In this document: in pieces, positions 32,963 to 41,650 of the stretch
How the letters are laid out: each line of letters begins with the position of its first letter
Position numbering within the stretch: position 1 is the stretch's first letter
Source of the DNA: SYFY01 sp031385325
GTDB taxonomy: Bacteria; Pseudomonadota; Gammaproteobacteria; Pseudomonadales; Azotimanducaceae
Assembly (NCBI GenBank): GCA_031385325.1
Contig: JANNBJ010000116.1
Coordinates: forward strand, 1-54,664
DNA: 54,664 nucleotides
Reading direction: 5' to 3'
Notes under the pieces: model-generated
What the model was told of the DNA's origin: nothing
What the model saw: the letters and a program-made list of their open reading frames with translations, nothing else
Database searches by the model: none
Program-made: the position numbers and the translations under genes

Positions 32963-33370
32963 ATGAATCGATGGCATCTGGTGAGATTTGGATCGGTGTT
33001 GTTGACGTTGCTGGTCGGCATGGCGCCGATGGCGACCAATGCAGCCAGAGGGTGGGAACCCATTGGCATGGCGGTGGTGAGTGATCGGCTTGATCACGAC
33101 ACCATTCCAGTCACCCGGGCCCAGGGCACGTTCAAAGCGGTACGCCTGGCAGTGAAAGGTCACGCAGTGCAGTTCCGCAGCATGAAAATCCACTTCTCCA
33201 ACGGCGATGTTCAGGACGTCGAATTGCGGGACGTGATTCGGGCCGGTGGCAAGTCCAGGGTCATCGACGTTGACGGATTTGACCGCGGCATCAAGTCCAT
33301 CGAGTTCGTCTACGACAGCCAGGCACTGGCGGGCGGGAAGGCGAAGGTCCGATTGTTCGGTCGGAACTGA
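32963..33370 (+). CDS. Secreted DUF2541-like protein
   Basis: A 135-residue exported protein with a signal peptide (RFGSVLLTLLVGMAPMATNA). The mature part is all beta: WEPIGMAVVSDRLDHDTI, FKAVRLAVKGHAVQFRSMKIHFSNGD, DVELRDVIRAGGKSRVIDVDG, and IKSIEFVYDSQA, ending KVRLFGRN. This pattern resembles the DUF2541/YaaX-type jelly-roll family of unknown function; the match is by eye. An AGGAGAAGG site precedes it, 43 bases after the SnoaL-like gene, so it is probably the last gene of that operon. Confidence 0.75.
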   Translation: MNRWHLVRFGSVLLTLLVGMAPMATNAARGWEPIGMAVVSDRLDHDTIPVTRAQGTFKAVRLAVKGHAVQFRSMKIHFSNGDVQDVELRDVIRAGGKSRVIDVDGFDRGIKSIEFVYDSQALAGGKAKVRLFGRN

Positions 33371-33447
33371 GCCGAGGTTGGTTGGCTGCGACGAACGCCG
33401 ACCGCGGCCACTTTCCTGGATTTTTTCCAGCCTCGAGTGTCTGCAGG

Positions 33448-33914
33448 TCAGTGATTCCACCACGCTCGATCCGAGAAGGAGCGCAGGTCCATCTCATGGG
33501 TCCACACGGAGCGATGTTGTTGGGCGACATGAAAATAACTGTCGGCGATTCTTTCCGGCAGCATCAATCCATCGTGTTCACCACCCCTGCTTTCGCGCAG
33601 CTTCTGGAATGGTTCCGGCCCCAGCATCTTGCCAAGGGTGTCCGGTGCATCGACTGCGCCGTCGATCAGAATATGGGCGACGTGAATGCCCCTTGGCGCA
33701 AATTCTGCGTTGAGTGTCTGCGCCAGCATTCGGCGTCCACCCATGGCTGCCGCGTGGGAATGCTGACCTGTATTGTCGCGCACTGAGGCGGTGGCCGAAG
33801 TGATGAGGAGCGTGCCCCGGCCGCGTGCTTCCATGTAAGGGAAGTGCACGGAAGCCAGGCGAAACAGGCCGAAGTTGCCCAGTGACCAACCCTGACCAGA
33901 CACACTGGTTTCAT
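33448..33914 (-). pseudogene. SDR-family oxidoreductase, internal deletion with frame change
   Basis: The ATG at 33914 with a strong AAGGAGACGAC site begins MKPVCLV, the expected first strand of an SDR. The frame then shifts, and the C-terminal half is read from a different frame: LGNFGLFRLASVHFPYMEARGRG, LLITSATASVRDN, AEFAPRGIHVAHILIDGAVD and RSVWTHEMDLR, ending AWWNH. About 100 residues, including the nucleotide-binding loop and NNAG motif, are missing. The retained part has HSHAAAM where YxxxK would be expected. A start-to-stop product cannot be an SDR enzyme. It lies next to the P450 gene. Confidence 0.78.
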
Positions 33915-34006
33915 GTCGTCTCCTTGTCAAGACATCCCACAGGGTTTCATCATGAAACCGCAGAGAGCACTCGAACAACGAGATTCCGCGACGACCTCGC
34001 GCCGCG

Positions 34007-35263
34007 TTACTCAGGCCTGGAATCCTCCGCGCGACTGGCGACAAACGACACGTGCAACTTGCGCAGCCCCCGCAGGATCATGGACGGATGGTGGGTAAAG
34101 TCATTGGCGCCGGGTATGTAGGCAAGGTCCTGACAGCGTTCGAGCAACAAGCGGAAAGCCTGCGTCATTTCCTCGCGAGCCAGATTGGCGCCGATGCAGT
34201 GATGGATGCCCGCACCAAATCCCACATGGGTGCCAGCGTTGTGGCGCAACACGTCCAGGGTGTCGGCATTGTCGTACTTGCCGGGGTCACGGTTGGCCGC
34301 TGCAAACCGCATCATCACGCGGGAGCCCTTTGGCATCTTCACGCCACCGATCTGTGTATCGGCCTTCACCACCCGAAACAGTCCCTGCACGGGTGATTCA
34401 AGTCGCAGCACTTCATTGGCAAACACCATGCAGCGCGTGGGATCTTCGCGCAGCAGTGCCTGTTGCGCCGGGTTGTCGATGAGGAGCGCAATCCCGGCCG
34501 CGATACCGTTGGTGGTGGTTTCATTGCCTGCGACCAGAAACTGCTGGGTCAACGAGATCATCTCAGCCATGGAGAACCCCTGACCGTCTTCATCGCGTGC
34601 GTTGACCAGATGGGTCAGCAGATCTTCGCGGGGACGGCGCTGCCTCGACTCGAGTTCGTTGATGAGATGATCCTGGAATTCCTTGATGGTTCGCGCGCAG
34701 ATGATCAGGCGCTCGTCACTGATCATCATGCCCAATGGCTCGACCGAAGCGTCGGACCACTCCTTGATTTTTGGTGCCAAGGCGCGGTCAAGGCCAAGCA
34801 TGTCGGCGATGACAAGAATCGGAATGGGGATGGCGAAGTCCTTGACGATTTCGCATTGCCCCGTAGCGATAAACGAATCAATGCTCTCGTTGACGATGTT
34901 TTCGATCTGCTGGCGCAGGGCGTCAATGCTGCGTGGCCGGAATGGTTCGTCCACCATCTTCCGGATGCGGCTATGGGCTGGCGGGTCATTGGTGACCAGT
35001 GTGTTGACCGGTTGCAGCATCTGTCGACGAATCGCGACGGCTTCCGGGGGAGGGGCACGCAGACTATCCACGCTCTGGCTGTCGACGCTCGAAAAGACAT
35101 CGGTATTGCGCAGGATTTCGCGCATTTCCAGATAGGTGGAACAGATGTAGAAGCCGAGTCTTGCGTCGAAGCGAATCGGTTCTTCACGCAGGGCGCGGTA
35201 AAACGCGACCGGGTCCTCCTGGATCTCCAGGCGGGCGAGCGCGCCGTCCAGTGTTTCCGTCAT
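34007..35263 (-). CDS. Cytochrome P450
   Basis: A soluble bacterial class I P450 of 418 residues. The start at 35263 has a GGAG site; the frame continues to 35404 without one. Seen in order: TNDPPAHSRIRKMVDEPF (C-helix region), the oxygen-activating I-helix VAGNETTTNG, the ExxR motif of NEVLRLES, FAAANRDPGKYDN, and the haem loop FGAGIHHCIGANLAREE with the cysteine ligand. It resembles CYPs acting on terpenoids, steroids or fatty acids. No ferredoxin or reductase is adjacent; the Rieske ferredoxin at 44 kb is not a typical P450 partner. It is divergent from a TonB receptor. Confidence 0.94.
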   Translation of the reverse strand: MTETLDGALARLEIQEDPVAFYRALREEPIRFDARLGFYICSTYLEMREILRNTDVFSSVDSQSVDSLRAPPPEAVAIRRQMLQPVNTLVTNDPPAHSRIRKMVDEPFRPRSIDALRQQIENIVNESIDSFIATGQCEIVKDFAIPIPILVIADMLGLDRALAPKIKEWSDASVEPLGMMISDERLIICARTIKEFQDHLINELESRQRRPREDLLTHLVNARDEDGQGFSMAEMISLTQQFLVAGNETTTNGIAAGIALLIDNPAQQALLREDPTRCMVFANEVLRLESPVQGLFRVVKADTQIGGVKMPKGSRVMMRFAAANRDPGKYDNADTLDVLRHNAGTHVGFGAGIHHCIGANLAREEMTQAFRLLLERCQDLAYIPGANDFTHHPSMILRGLRKLHVSFVASRAEDSRPE

Positions 35264-35381
35264 CGCCGAACTCCAATTTGCTGTTGACCCGCATTCAATC
35301 CGCATCGATGGCCGGCGACAAGATGGCATTTTCAGAGGTCGTTTGAAGCTATCAAGGTGATTGTTGCGTAGTTGTAACAGG

Positions 35382-35410
35382 TTGACTCGGATTGGTGCAT
35401 CCATTACAAG
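35382..35410 (+). promoter_or_regulatory. Sigma-70-type promoter for the TonB receptor
   Basis: TTGACT (35382-35387, five of six), a 17-base spacer and TACAAG (35405-35410, four of six), about 77 bases before the receptor start in the divergent intergenic region shared with the P450 gene. Confidence 0.5.
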
Positions 35411-35486
35411 TACGTCCGCGTTTGGCCAGATGGTCAGCGCATCGTGTCAAAAGGGTTGCGGTCCCAGGCCGCGTTGGAGCGAAAAC

Positions 35487-37877
35487 ATGCGAATTCCGAG
35501 TTTCCTGACGGGTGGGGCTATTGCCCTGTCGGTGTTGGTCCAGGTGCCGGCAATACAGGCTGAAGAGGCCACGGCTCGTGATGATTCCGGGACGATCGAA
35601 GAAATCGTCGTTACTTCGCGTCGTCGCGAAGAATCACAGCAGGACGTTCCGTTGTCGGTGACTGCGTTTGGCCAGGAAGCCATCGACGCAATCAAGCCAA
35701 AAACACTGCGCGATTTCGACGGCCTGGCGCCAAACCTGTATGTCGGTATGAACACCGCCGGCCCAGGTGCCAGTGCGATATTCATTCGTGGTGTCGGTTA
35801 CGCAGACATCGAAAAAACCCAGAGCCCGCAGGTAGGCGTGGTGGTTGATGGAATCCAGATGGGTTCGTCAACTGGTCAGCTGGTTGATGCATTCGACGTT
35901 GAAAGCATTGAAATCAACCGTGGTCCCCAGGGCGTGCTGTACGGCCGCAACACGATCGGTGGCAACATCATCGTCAATCGTGCCCGGCCCGAGTTCAACG
36001 AGTGGGGCTACAAAGCCAATCTGGAAGTGGGTAACTACGAGTCCGAGATTTTCAAGGGCCGGATCAACGTTCCGCTCATCGACGACAAGCTGGCACTCAA
36101 GGTCGGCGGTATCATGCGCGATCGGGATGGTTACTACGACAATGAAAACATTGGCGGTACGGCAGGTGACGTCGAATACCAGGCCTATACCCTGGCGCTG
36201 CGTTGGGCACCCACCGATTCCATCGATGCGACTCTGACGTATGACAACATCAAGGATCGTAGCCAGATTCCACCGCAGGATCCGCGTTTTGATGGTGACA
36301 CGCCGTTCGTCAACCTGGCCGACAAGCGCGAACCAACCATTTATGACGTCGACCAGATCGGCCTGCGCGTCGACTGGGATATCAACGACAGCTTCTCGGT
36401 GCACTCGATTACGGGCTATCACGATGGCCATGACAAGGTGAGTCAGGACTTCGACGGCGGTGGCATCACTGGTGGTGCGACACCATTTGCTCAATTGCAC
36501 ACCCTGCGTGATCAGAATTTCGAAGTGTTTACCCAGGAACTGCGTCTGGAAGGGGACATCACCGAGAACATCGACTTCATGACCGGTGTCTACTACCTGG
36601 ATTCCACGTTGAAGTTCAATCAGCACACCAACAACGTACTGCAGATTCCATTCCGCTTGCCTGCCGGGGTTCCTTGCGCTGCCGCAATCCCGATCCTGCG
36701 TAATAACCCGAACCCGGCGATCGGTAATCGACTCTGCCAGTTCCCGAATTCGCGGAGCATTCAGGTTGCAGGCGAGGAAGAGACATCAAAAGCACTGTTC
36801 GGTGCGGTGAACGTACGTCCTGTCGAAGGTCTGGAACTGAGCGTCGGTGCACGCTACATCAAGGACAAGAAGAAAGCGTTCAACTCCTACTTTGACTTTT
36901 CCAATGGCACATTCGATACCCGCGGGATCGACCAGGAATTCAACTTCGCAGGGTTCCCGCGGCGCAACGGTGTAGCTTACAGCGCCAGCGATAGCTGGAA
37001 TGACACGATCCTGATGGCATCGGGCAGTTACGACATCGGTGAAAACGCGATGATCTATGCCAGCTACTCAGAAGGTTTCCGCAGTGGTGGATTCTCCATT
37101 CGATCGGCGCGGACCCCAGACGAAGCGTCGTTCGATCCTGAAAGTGCTGATCAGATCGAAATCGGCATCAAGAGTGAATGGCTCGAACGACGTCTGCGCG
37201 CCAACCTGTCGTACTTCATCCTGAATCGGGATAACGGGCAGTTCAGCTCGATCATTCCATTGCCGCCCGGCGCCATTCCTGGCACGACGACCATCATCAA
37301 CAATGGTGGCAAGAGCAAGATCAAGGGTTGGGAACTGGAGACGCAATTGTTCGTCACCGACGGTTTTTCGTTGGCAGTCAATGCCGGCATCATCGACGTG
37401 AACAACGCACGGTTCACCAAGCCGTGTGAAATCATTGACGGTTGTGCCGGTGGCAGCCCGCCGGGAACACTCCGTAATTTTGGCGGCAACAGCGATTCCC
37501 GTCAGCCTGAGTGGAACGTTGCGTTCTCCGCCAACTATGAGAAGCAGTTCGGTACTGGCAGGCTCAACGCGAACGTTGGGTACCGGCTGGTCGGTGAGTT
37601 CCTGCTCGTCAACACCGGTGCAGGTGCCAACTTCCGTACTTCTGACGGCGACTATGAGCTGCTTGATGCAAGGGTTCAGTATGACTGGGACCTGAGCGAA
37701 GGCACGATCGTCTCGCTGGCCCTGCTTGGCAAGAACCTGCAGGATCAGGAGTACCGGGAACAGGCGCTGTTCCTCGGACAAGGTTCGACCACGCTGCCTT
37801 CCGGTGGTCCGAACACGGGCTTCCAGGGCTGGGGTGCACCACGTACCTACGCTCTCGAGCTGACGATCACCCACTAA
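35487..37877 (+). CDS. TonB-dependent outer-membrane receptor
   Basis: A 796-residue outer-membrane transporter. The start at 35487 has a GGAG site and gives a signal peptide ending VPAIQAEE. A TonB box (IEEIVVTSRRREE) follows, then the plug domain (VPLSVTAF, IRGVGYADIEKTQSPQVGVVVDGI, VESIEINRGPQGVLYGRNTIGG) and a 22-strand barrel ending in an aromatic-rich strand (GWGAPRTYALELTITH). The plug sequence is the type common in marine and sphingomonad-like catabolic receptors that import hydrophobic or glycosidic compounds. Pairing with a divergent P450 and a nearby TetR suggests uptake of the P450 substrate. Two hairpins follow the stop. Confidence 0.95.
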   Translation: MRIPSFLTGGAIALSVLVQVPAIQAEEATARDDSGTIEEIVVTSRRREESQQDVPLSVTAFGQEAIDAIKPKTLRDFDGLAPNLYVGMNTAGPGASAIFIRGVGYADIEKTQSPQVGVVVDGIQMGSSTGQLVDAFDVESIEINRGPQGVLYGRNTIGGNIIVNRARPEFNEWGYKANLEVGNYESEIFKGRINVPLIDDKLALKVGGIMRDRDGYYDNENIGGTAGDVEYQAYTLALRWAPTDSIDATLTYDNIKDRSQIPPQDPRFDGDTPFVNLADKREPTIYDVDQIGLRVDWDINDSFSVHSITGYHDGHDKVSQDFDGGGITGGATPFAQLHTLRDQNFEVFTQELRLEGDITENIDFMTGVYYLDSTLKFNQHTNNVLQIPFRLPAGVPCAAAIPILRNNPNPAIGNRLCQFPNSRSIQVAGEEETSKALFGAVNVRPVEGLELSVGARYIKDKKKAFNSYFDFSNGTFDTRGIDQEFNFAGFPRRNGVAYSASDSWNDTILMASGSYDIGENAMIYASYSEGFRSGGFSIRSARTPDEASFDPESADQIEIGIKSEWLERRLRANLSYFILNRDNGQFSSIIPLPPGAIPGTTTIINNGGKSKIKGWELETQLFVTDGFSLAVNAGIIDVNNARFTKPCEIIDGCAGGSPPGTLRNFGGNSDSRQPEWNVAFSANYEKQFGTGRLNANVGYRLVGEFLLVNTGAGANFRTSDGDYELLDARVQYDWDLSEGTIVSLALLGKNLQDQEYREQALFLGQGSTTLPSGGPNTGFQGWGAPRTYALELTITH

Positions 37878-37890
37878 GGTGGTCTGTTGG

Positions 37891-37913
37891 GGGCCGGAGA
37901 ATGCCGGCCCTTT
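37891..37913 (+). terminator. Intrinsic-terminator-like hairpin after TonB receptor
   Basis: GGGCCGG-N6-CCGGCCC followed by TTT, 13 bases after the receptor stop. The T-run is short, so it may need help. Confidence 0.5.
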
Positions 37914-37926
37914 CGAGAAGTTGGAT

Positions 37927-37957
37927 AACAGGCGCCTTTGGGCGCCTGTTTCTATTT
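37927..37957. terminator. Bidirectional terminator between receptor and TetR genes
   Basis: AACAGGCGCC-TTTG-GGCGCCTGTT with ten-base perfect arms, then TCTATTT. It sits between convergent genes and could stop transcription from both sides. Confidence 0.7.
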
Positions 37958-38632
37958 CAGATCGTCGATCTTGTTTTCAGCGGATGACCTTGGCACGGTG
38001 CCAAGCACATCACCAAAACTTCTGCGCAGTTCCCGCTTGAGCCAGTCGAGCATCATGTCGACCGGCGGTTGCGGCCCGTCGATCGTCCGTTCGCCGGCCA
38101 TGCCCTCCAGGATGTACTTGGATAGAAAATTGGCGCGGCTGAAAGACTCTGACAAGGCCAGGTCAGGGAAAACCTCTCGAGTTGCTTCCAGCCATTGGGC
38201 ATCAAATTCCCGGAGCGCAGGAACCAGCACTGCCGCCAGTTGTGAATCCGTACGCGCCGCCACCTTCAGTTCCTGAAAGACGATGAAGACGGGTGTGTTG
38301 AGCTGCCGCCACATGGTATCGATCCCTGCTTCAACCCGGGTGTACTCGGCACCACGCTGTACTTCACCCTCTTCGCGAGCGAACATCGCCAGGCGTTGTT
38401 CGTTGATGTGAAGGACGGTGGCTTCAACGAGCTGCTGACGGTTCGGGAAGTGGTGCAACATCGCGCCCCGGCTGACTCCGGCGCGTCTGGCGACGGCTTC
38501 GGTGGTGGTGTTTACGTAACCCACGTCGTAGATCACGCTGACCGCTGCATCAAGAATTGTGGTTCGAGTCAGCTGGCTCTTGGTTTGTTGCCAGGTCAGG
38601 CTGATGGGTGGCGCAGCTTCCAGTTTCGACAT
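37952..38632 (-). CDS. TetR-family transcriptional regulator
   Basis: A 226-residue repressor when started at ATG 38632 (a GTG at 38641 is an alternative). The N-terminal HTH is clear: LTRTTILDAAVSVIYDVGYVNTTTEAVARRAGVSRGAMLHHFPNRQQLVEA. The C-terminal helices, which bind the inducer, include an acidic EGEVQRGAEYTRVEAG segment. It is convergent with the TonB receptor and divergent from a ThuA-like gene, with only about 40 bases between the two starts, so it probably controls one or both. Confidence 0.92.
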   Translation of the reverse strand: MSKLEAAPPISLTWQQTKSQLTRTTILDAAVSVIYDVGYVNTTTEAVARRAGVSRGAMLHHFPNRQQLVEATVLHINEQRLAMFAREEGEVQRGAEYTRVEAGIDTMWRQLNTPVFIVFQELKVAARTDSQLAAVLVPALREFDAQWLEATREVFPDLALSESFSRANFLSKYILEGMAGERTIDGPQPPVDMMLDWLKRELRRSFGDVLGTVPRSSAENKIDDLK

Positions 38633-38672
38633 GCGGGTCACAAGTGGATAAACATGGGGGAGGGCAGTTTAG

Positions 38673-39452
38673 ATGCGGAACATCCTGTTAGTCACCAAGG
38701 GACATCCTTACGAGCGACAACCGTTCTATCAGATCTTCGACGATATGGCGGATGTCGACTACACGCTGGTGGAACAGCCTGCGGCCCAGGCGCTGTTCAG
38801 CGTCGACGAAGGGCGGGCCTATGATGCCTACGTGATCTATGACATGCCGGGTATCCGCTTTCAACCGGACCGCGCACCGGACTTCCTCGAACCTCCAGCC
38901 CGTTATCAGCAGAACTTCGAAGCCCTGATCGAAGCCGGGCATGGCTTTGTGTTTCTGCACCATGCCATTGCCGGATGGCCGGCGTGGGAGGGTTATGCCG
39001 AAATCCTCGGTGGCCGTTTCCTGTACATGCCGGCGACCCTGCGTGGGTTACCCCGACAGGATTCAGGCTATCGGCACCGCGTGACCCACAATGTTCAGGT
39101 CGTTGCGGACCATCCCGTCACGGCCGGTGTGCCAAGGCAATTTTCCATCACCGACGAGTTGTATCTGTTTGAAGTGTTTGAAGACGATGTCCAGCCGTTG
39201 CTGCGCAGCGACTATGTCTTCTCGCAGGAGAACTTTTATTCCGCGACCTCGGCGGTGGCCGAGCGAAAGATGTTCAACAACGACGGCTGGCGGCATGAAG
39301 CCGGCACGAATCTGATTGGCTGGACCCGCACCATCGGCAAGAGCCGGATTGTGTACCTGCAATGTGGTGATGATCCGCTGGCTTATGCCAGTGAGCCTTT
39401 CCGGCAGTTGCTCAGGAACGCAATACACTGGGTGGCCGATCGGGACAGGTGA
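38673..39452 (+). CDS. ThuA-like domain protein
   Basis: A 259-residue protein with the glutamine-amidotransferase-like fold of ThuA (trehalose utilisation) proteins. It shows ILLVTKGHPYER, YDAYVIYDMPG, FVFLHHAIAGWPAWEGYAEILGGRF (the conserved HH-GWP core) and the C-terminal GKSRIVYLQCGDDPLAY. ThuA-like domains occur in sugar and carboxylate catabolism, but no catalytic role has been fixed. The start follows GGGGGAGGG. A second, more distant ThuA-like gene lies at 45570, in the Rieske cluster. It diverges from the TetR gene. Confidence 0.87.
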   Translation: MRNILLVTKGHPYERQPFYQIFDDMADVDYTLVEQPAAQALFSVDEGRAYDAYVIYDMPGIRFQPDRAPDFLEPPARYQQNFEALIEAGHGFVFLHHAIAGWPAWEGYAEILGGRFLYMPATLRGLPRQDSGYRHRVTHNVQVVADHPVTAGVPRQFSITDELYLFEVFEDDVQPLLRSDYVFSQENFYSATSAVAERKMFNNDGWRHEAGTNLIGWTRTIGKSRIVYLQCGDDPLAYASEPFRQLLRNAIHWVADRDR

Positions 39453-39494
39453 AACCCGGTTTTTGCAGAACCGGTAGCTGATCACACCTGCCGA

Positions 39495-39540
39495 CCGCCA
39501 CCGGTCCTCCGCCACCGGCCCTCCGCCACCGGCCCTCCGG
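39495..39540. repeat. Three 14-bp tandem repeats
   Basis: Units CCGCCACCGGTCCT, CCGCCACCGGCCCT, CCGCCACCGGCCCT then CCGG, in the 166-base gap between the ThuA-like and heparinase-like genes. No spacers of unique sequence occur, so it is a slippage-type repeat. Confidence 0.7.
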
Positions 39541-39618
39541 GACGCAGAGCAGTTCGCAAACAACTTTGTTCCCTGGCCCTAAAATTCGCCTTCGAATTGA
39601 CGCTCAAAGAGACAAAAC

Positions 39619-41628
39619 GTGCAGACCCTGGACTGGTATTACCATCGTTTACGCCGCATGGACGTTGCCGAAATTCTCTGGCGGGTCCGCGGCGCTGCTC
39701 GTGAAGCTCTTGACCTGATCCGGCTACCCATGGGGGCCTTCCCGAAATTATCTTCGTCAGTGACCTGGGATCAGTTCAGTCCGGGGGTTGTGCTGCGACC
39801 CTCGCATTCCAGTCTGCCGTCAACCCGACGTGCGGCGCTGGTGGCGCAGGCCGAACGCATTCTGGACGGTCGGTTGAGTTACTTTCAGCACGATGACCTG
39901 TATCTGGGTGAACCGATGGATTGGCACCGCGACTGGAATCAGGGGCTTGCGTCGCCAAAGGCCATGTGTCCGCTGGTGGACTACCGGGTTGCGCAGGTGT
40001 CCGGTGACTGCAAGGAAGTGTGGGAACCCAATCGACATCATCAACTCGTGGTGCTGGCACGAGCGTGGCACGTCACGAAAGATCCTCGTTATCCAGACGG
40101 CGTCTGGGCCGTACTTGAGAGCTGGCTTGATGCCAATCCGTTTGGCCATGGGATGAACTGGAAGAGCCCGCTGGAACTTGGCGTGCGCATCATCAACTGG
40201 ATCTGGGCTCTTGACCTGGTGCGTGGGCATCCTTGTGCCGAGTCGTTGTGGCAGCGAGTACATGTGGCAATGCATCAACATGTCTGGGACCTTGCTCGCA
40301 AGTTTTCCAGGGGTAGCTCTGCGAACAATCATCTGGTGGGTGAGGCGGCTGGGGTGTTCGTCGCGACGATCTGGCTGCCACATTTGCCGAAGGCCATGGA
40401 GCTGCGTGATCTCGCCCGTCAGATCCTGATCGAAGAAATCGAAAAGCAGTTTCACGTTGATGGTGGCACGCGCGAACAGGCACTGGGTTACCAGTTTTTC
40501 AGCATCCAGTTCTTCACGATTTGTGCCTTGTTTGCGCGGCGCGCAGGCAAACCCATGCCGGCCGCGTACATGAACAGACTGCAGGCAGCCTACGGGTACC
40601 TGGCGGCGTTTGGCGAAGGTGGTTTCGAGCTGCCTTTTTACGGCGACAAGGACGATGGATGTGTACTGGATCTGGGTGATGGCGCCCACAATGTGCAGGC
40701 TATTGCGGCACTCGCGTCGGTGCTGTTCGAGGGCAAGCAGGTGTCGACTTCGGAAGCCGCGTTCTGGTTGTGTGACACGGCAGTAGAGGATGCCTCGACG
40801 AGTGATATGAACCAAAACACAGCAAATTCCATCGAATCAAAGGCTTTTGTGGACGCCGGCCATTACCTGATGCAATGCGGCCACGCCAATGATCGAATTT
40901 GCGTTCATATCGATTGCGCGCCGCTGGGCTATGGCAGCATTGCGGCGCATGGTCACGCAGATGCACTGGCGTTCACACTGCGCATGGGCGGGCTGCAGAT
41001 GCTGGTTGATCCCGGCACCTTTGACTATTTCACGCAGCCGCAGTGGCGGGATGCGTTCAGACATACACGTGCACACAACACGGTCTGTATCGATGATGAA
41101 AATCAGAGTGAGTTGCTGGGTGCGTTTCTCTGGGGACGACAGACGACTGCAAGTTGTGTGGCCTGGGAAGATGATCCGGCATTGACGTTTTTTCGTGGGC
41201 AACATGATGGTTATGAGGCGTTGCCGGACCCGGTTCATGTCGAACGCAGTTATTGCCTGGACAAGTCACGGCGTTCGCTGCATATCGAAGACGATCTTGC
41301 ATGCAGCACGGAGCATGACTACGCCGCCGGGTTCCACTTTCATCCCGATTGTCAGGTCACTGTCGCCGGATCTGTGGTCAGCGCGAGTCGTGCCAATCAG
41401 ACGTTGACGATTGGTTTGCCTGAAGGCGTTCGGACAGACGTCTATCGAGGCGACGAACAGGCGCAGTTGGGCTGGTTCAGCGCGGGCTATCATCACAAGA
41501 CACCGGCAACCACCGTCGTCGTACGCAAGCGCTTCACCGGCAAGCTGAAAATGGCCTACGAATTCGCGATGCCAGCATCAGCCACAGCCAGGTTGTACGA
41601 CCTCAATCAGCGACAACGCGCGCGCTGA
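39619..41628 (+). CDS. Heparinase II/III family protein
   Basis: A 669-residue polysaccharide-lyase-like protein. The first 350 residues form an (alpha/alpha)-barrel Hepar_II_III_N domain (TLDWYYHRLRRMDVAEILWRVRG, FSRGSSANNHLVGEAAGVF, GGTREQALGYQFFSIQFF). The rest is the beta-sandwich Hepar_II_III domain with AAHGHADALAFTLRMGG and the HTRAHNTVCIDDENQSE segment, whose His and Tyr/Asn residues are catalytic in lyases. There is no signal peptide, so it is probably cytoplasmic, as are homologues encoded in exopolysaccharide gene clusters. It starts with GTG. No glycosyltransferase or polymer-export gene is near. Confidence 0.92.
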   Translation: MQTLDWYYHRLRRMDVAEILWRVRGAAREALDLIRLPMGAFPKLSSSVTWDQFSPGVVLRPSHSSLPSTRRAALVAQAERILDGRLSYFQHDDLYLGEPMDWHRDWNQGLASPKAMCPLVDYRVAQVSGDCKEVWEPNRHHQLVVLARAWHVTKDPRYPDGVWAVLESWLDANPFGHGMNWKSPLELGVRIINWIWALDLVRGHPCAESLWQRVHVAMHQHVWDLARKFSRGSSANNHLVGEAAGVFVATIWLPHLPKAMELRDLARQILIEEIEKQFHVDGGTREQALGYQFFSIQFFTICALFARRAGKPMPAAYMNRLQAAYGYLAAFGEGGFELPFYGDKDDGCVLDLGDGAHNVQAIAALASVLFEGKQVSTSEAAFWLCDTAVEDASTSDMNQNTANSIESKAFVDAGHYLMQCGHANDRICVHIDCAPLGYGSIAAHGHADALAFTLRMGGLQMLVDPGTFDYFTQPQWRDAFRHTRAHNTVCIDDENQSELLGAFLWGRQTTASCVAWEDDPALTFFRGQHDGYEALPDPVHVERSYCLDKSRRSLHIEDDLACSTEHDYAAGFHFHPDCQVTVAGSVVSASRANQTLTIGLPEGVRTDVYRGDEQAQLGWFSAGYHHKTPATTVVVRKRFTGKLKMAYEFAMPASATARLYDLNQRQRAR

Positions 41629-41650
41629 CCATTCCGGTAGCAGCGGATGG

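Noticed and set aside
35868..36626. 252-residue minus-strand frame inside the TonB receptor
   Set aside because: Antisense shadow; the plus-strand receptor is continuous and well conserved here.
39495..39540. CRISPR array
   Set aside because: Repeats are directly adjacent with no spacers and no cas genes.
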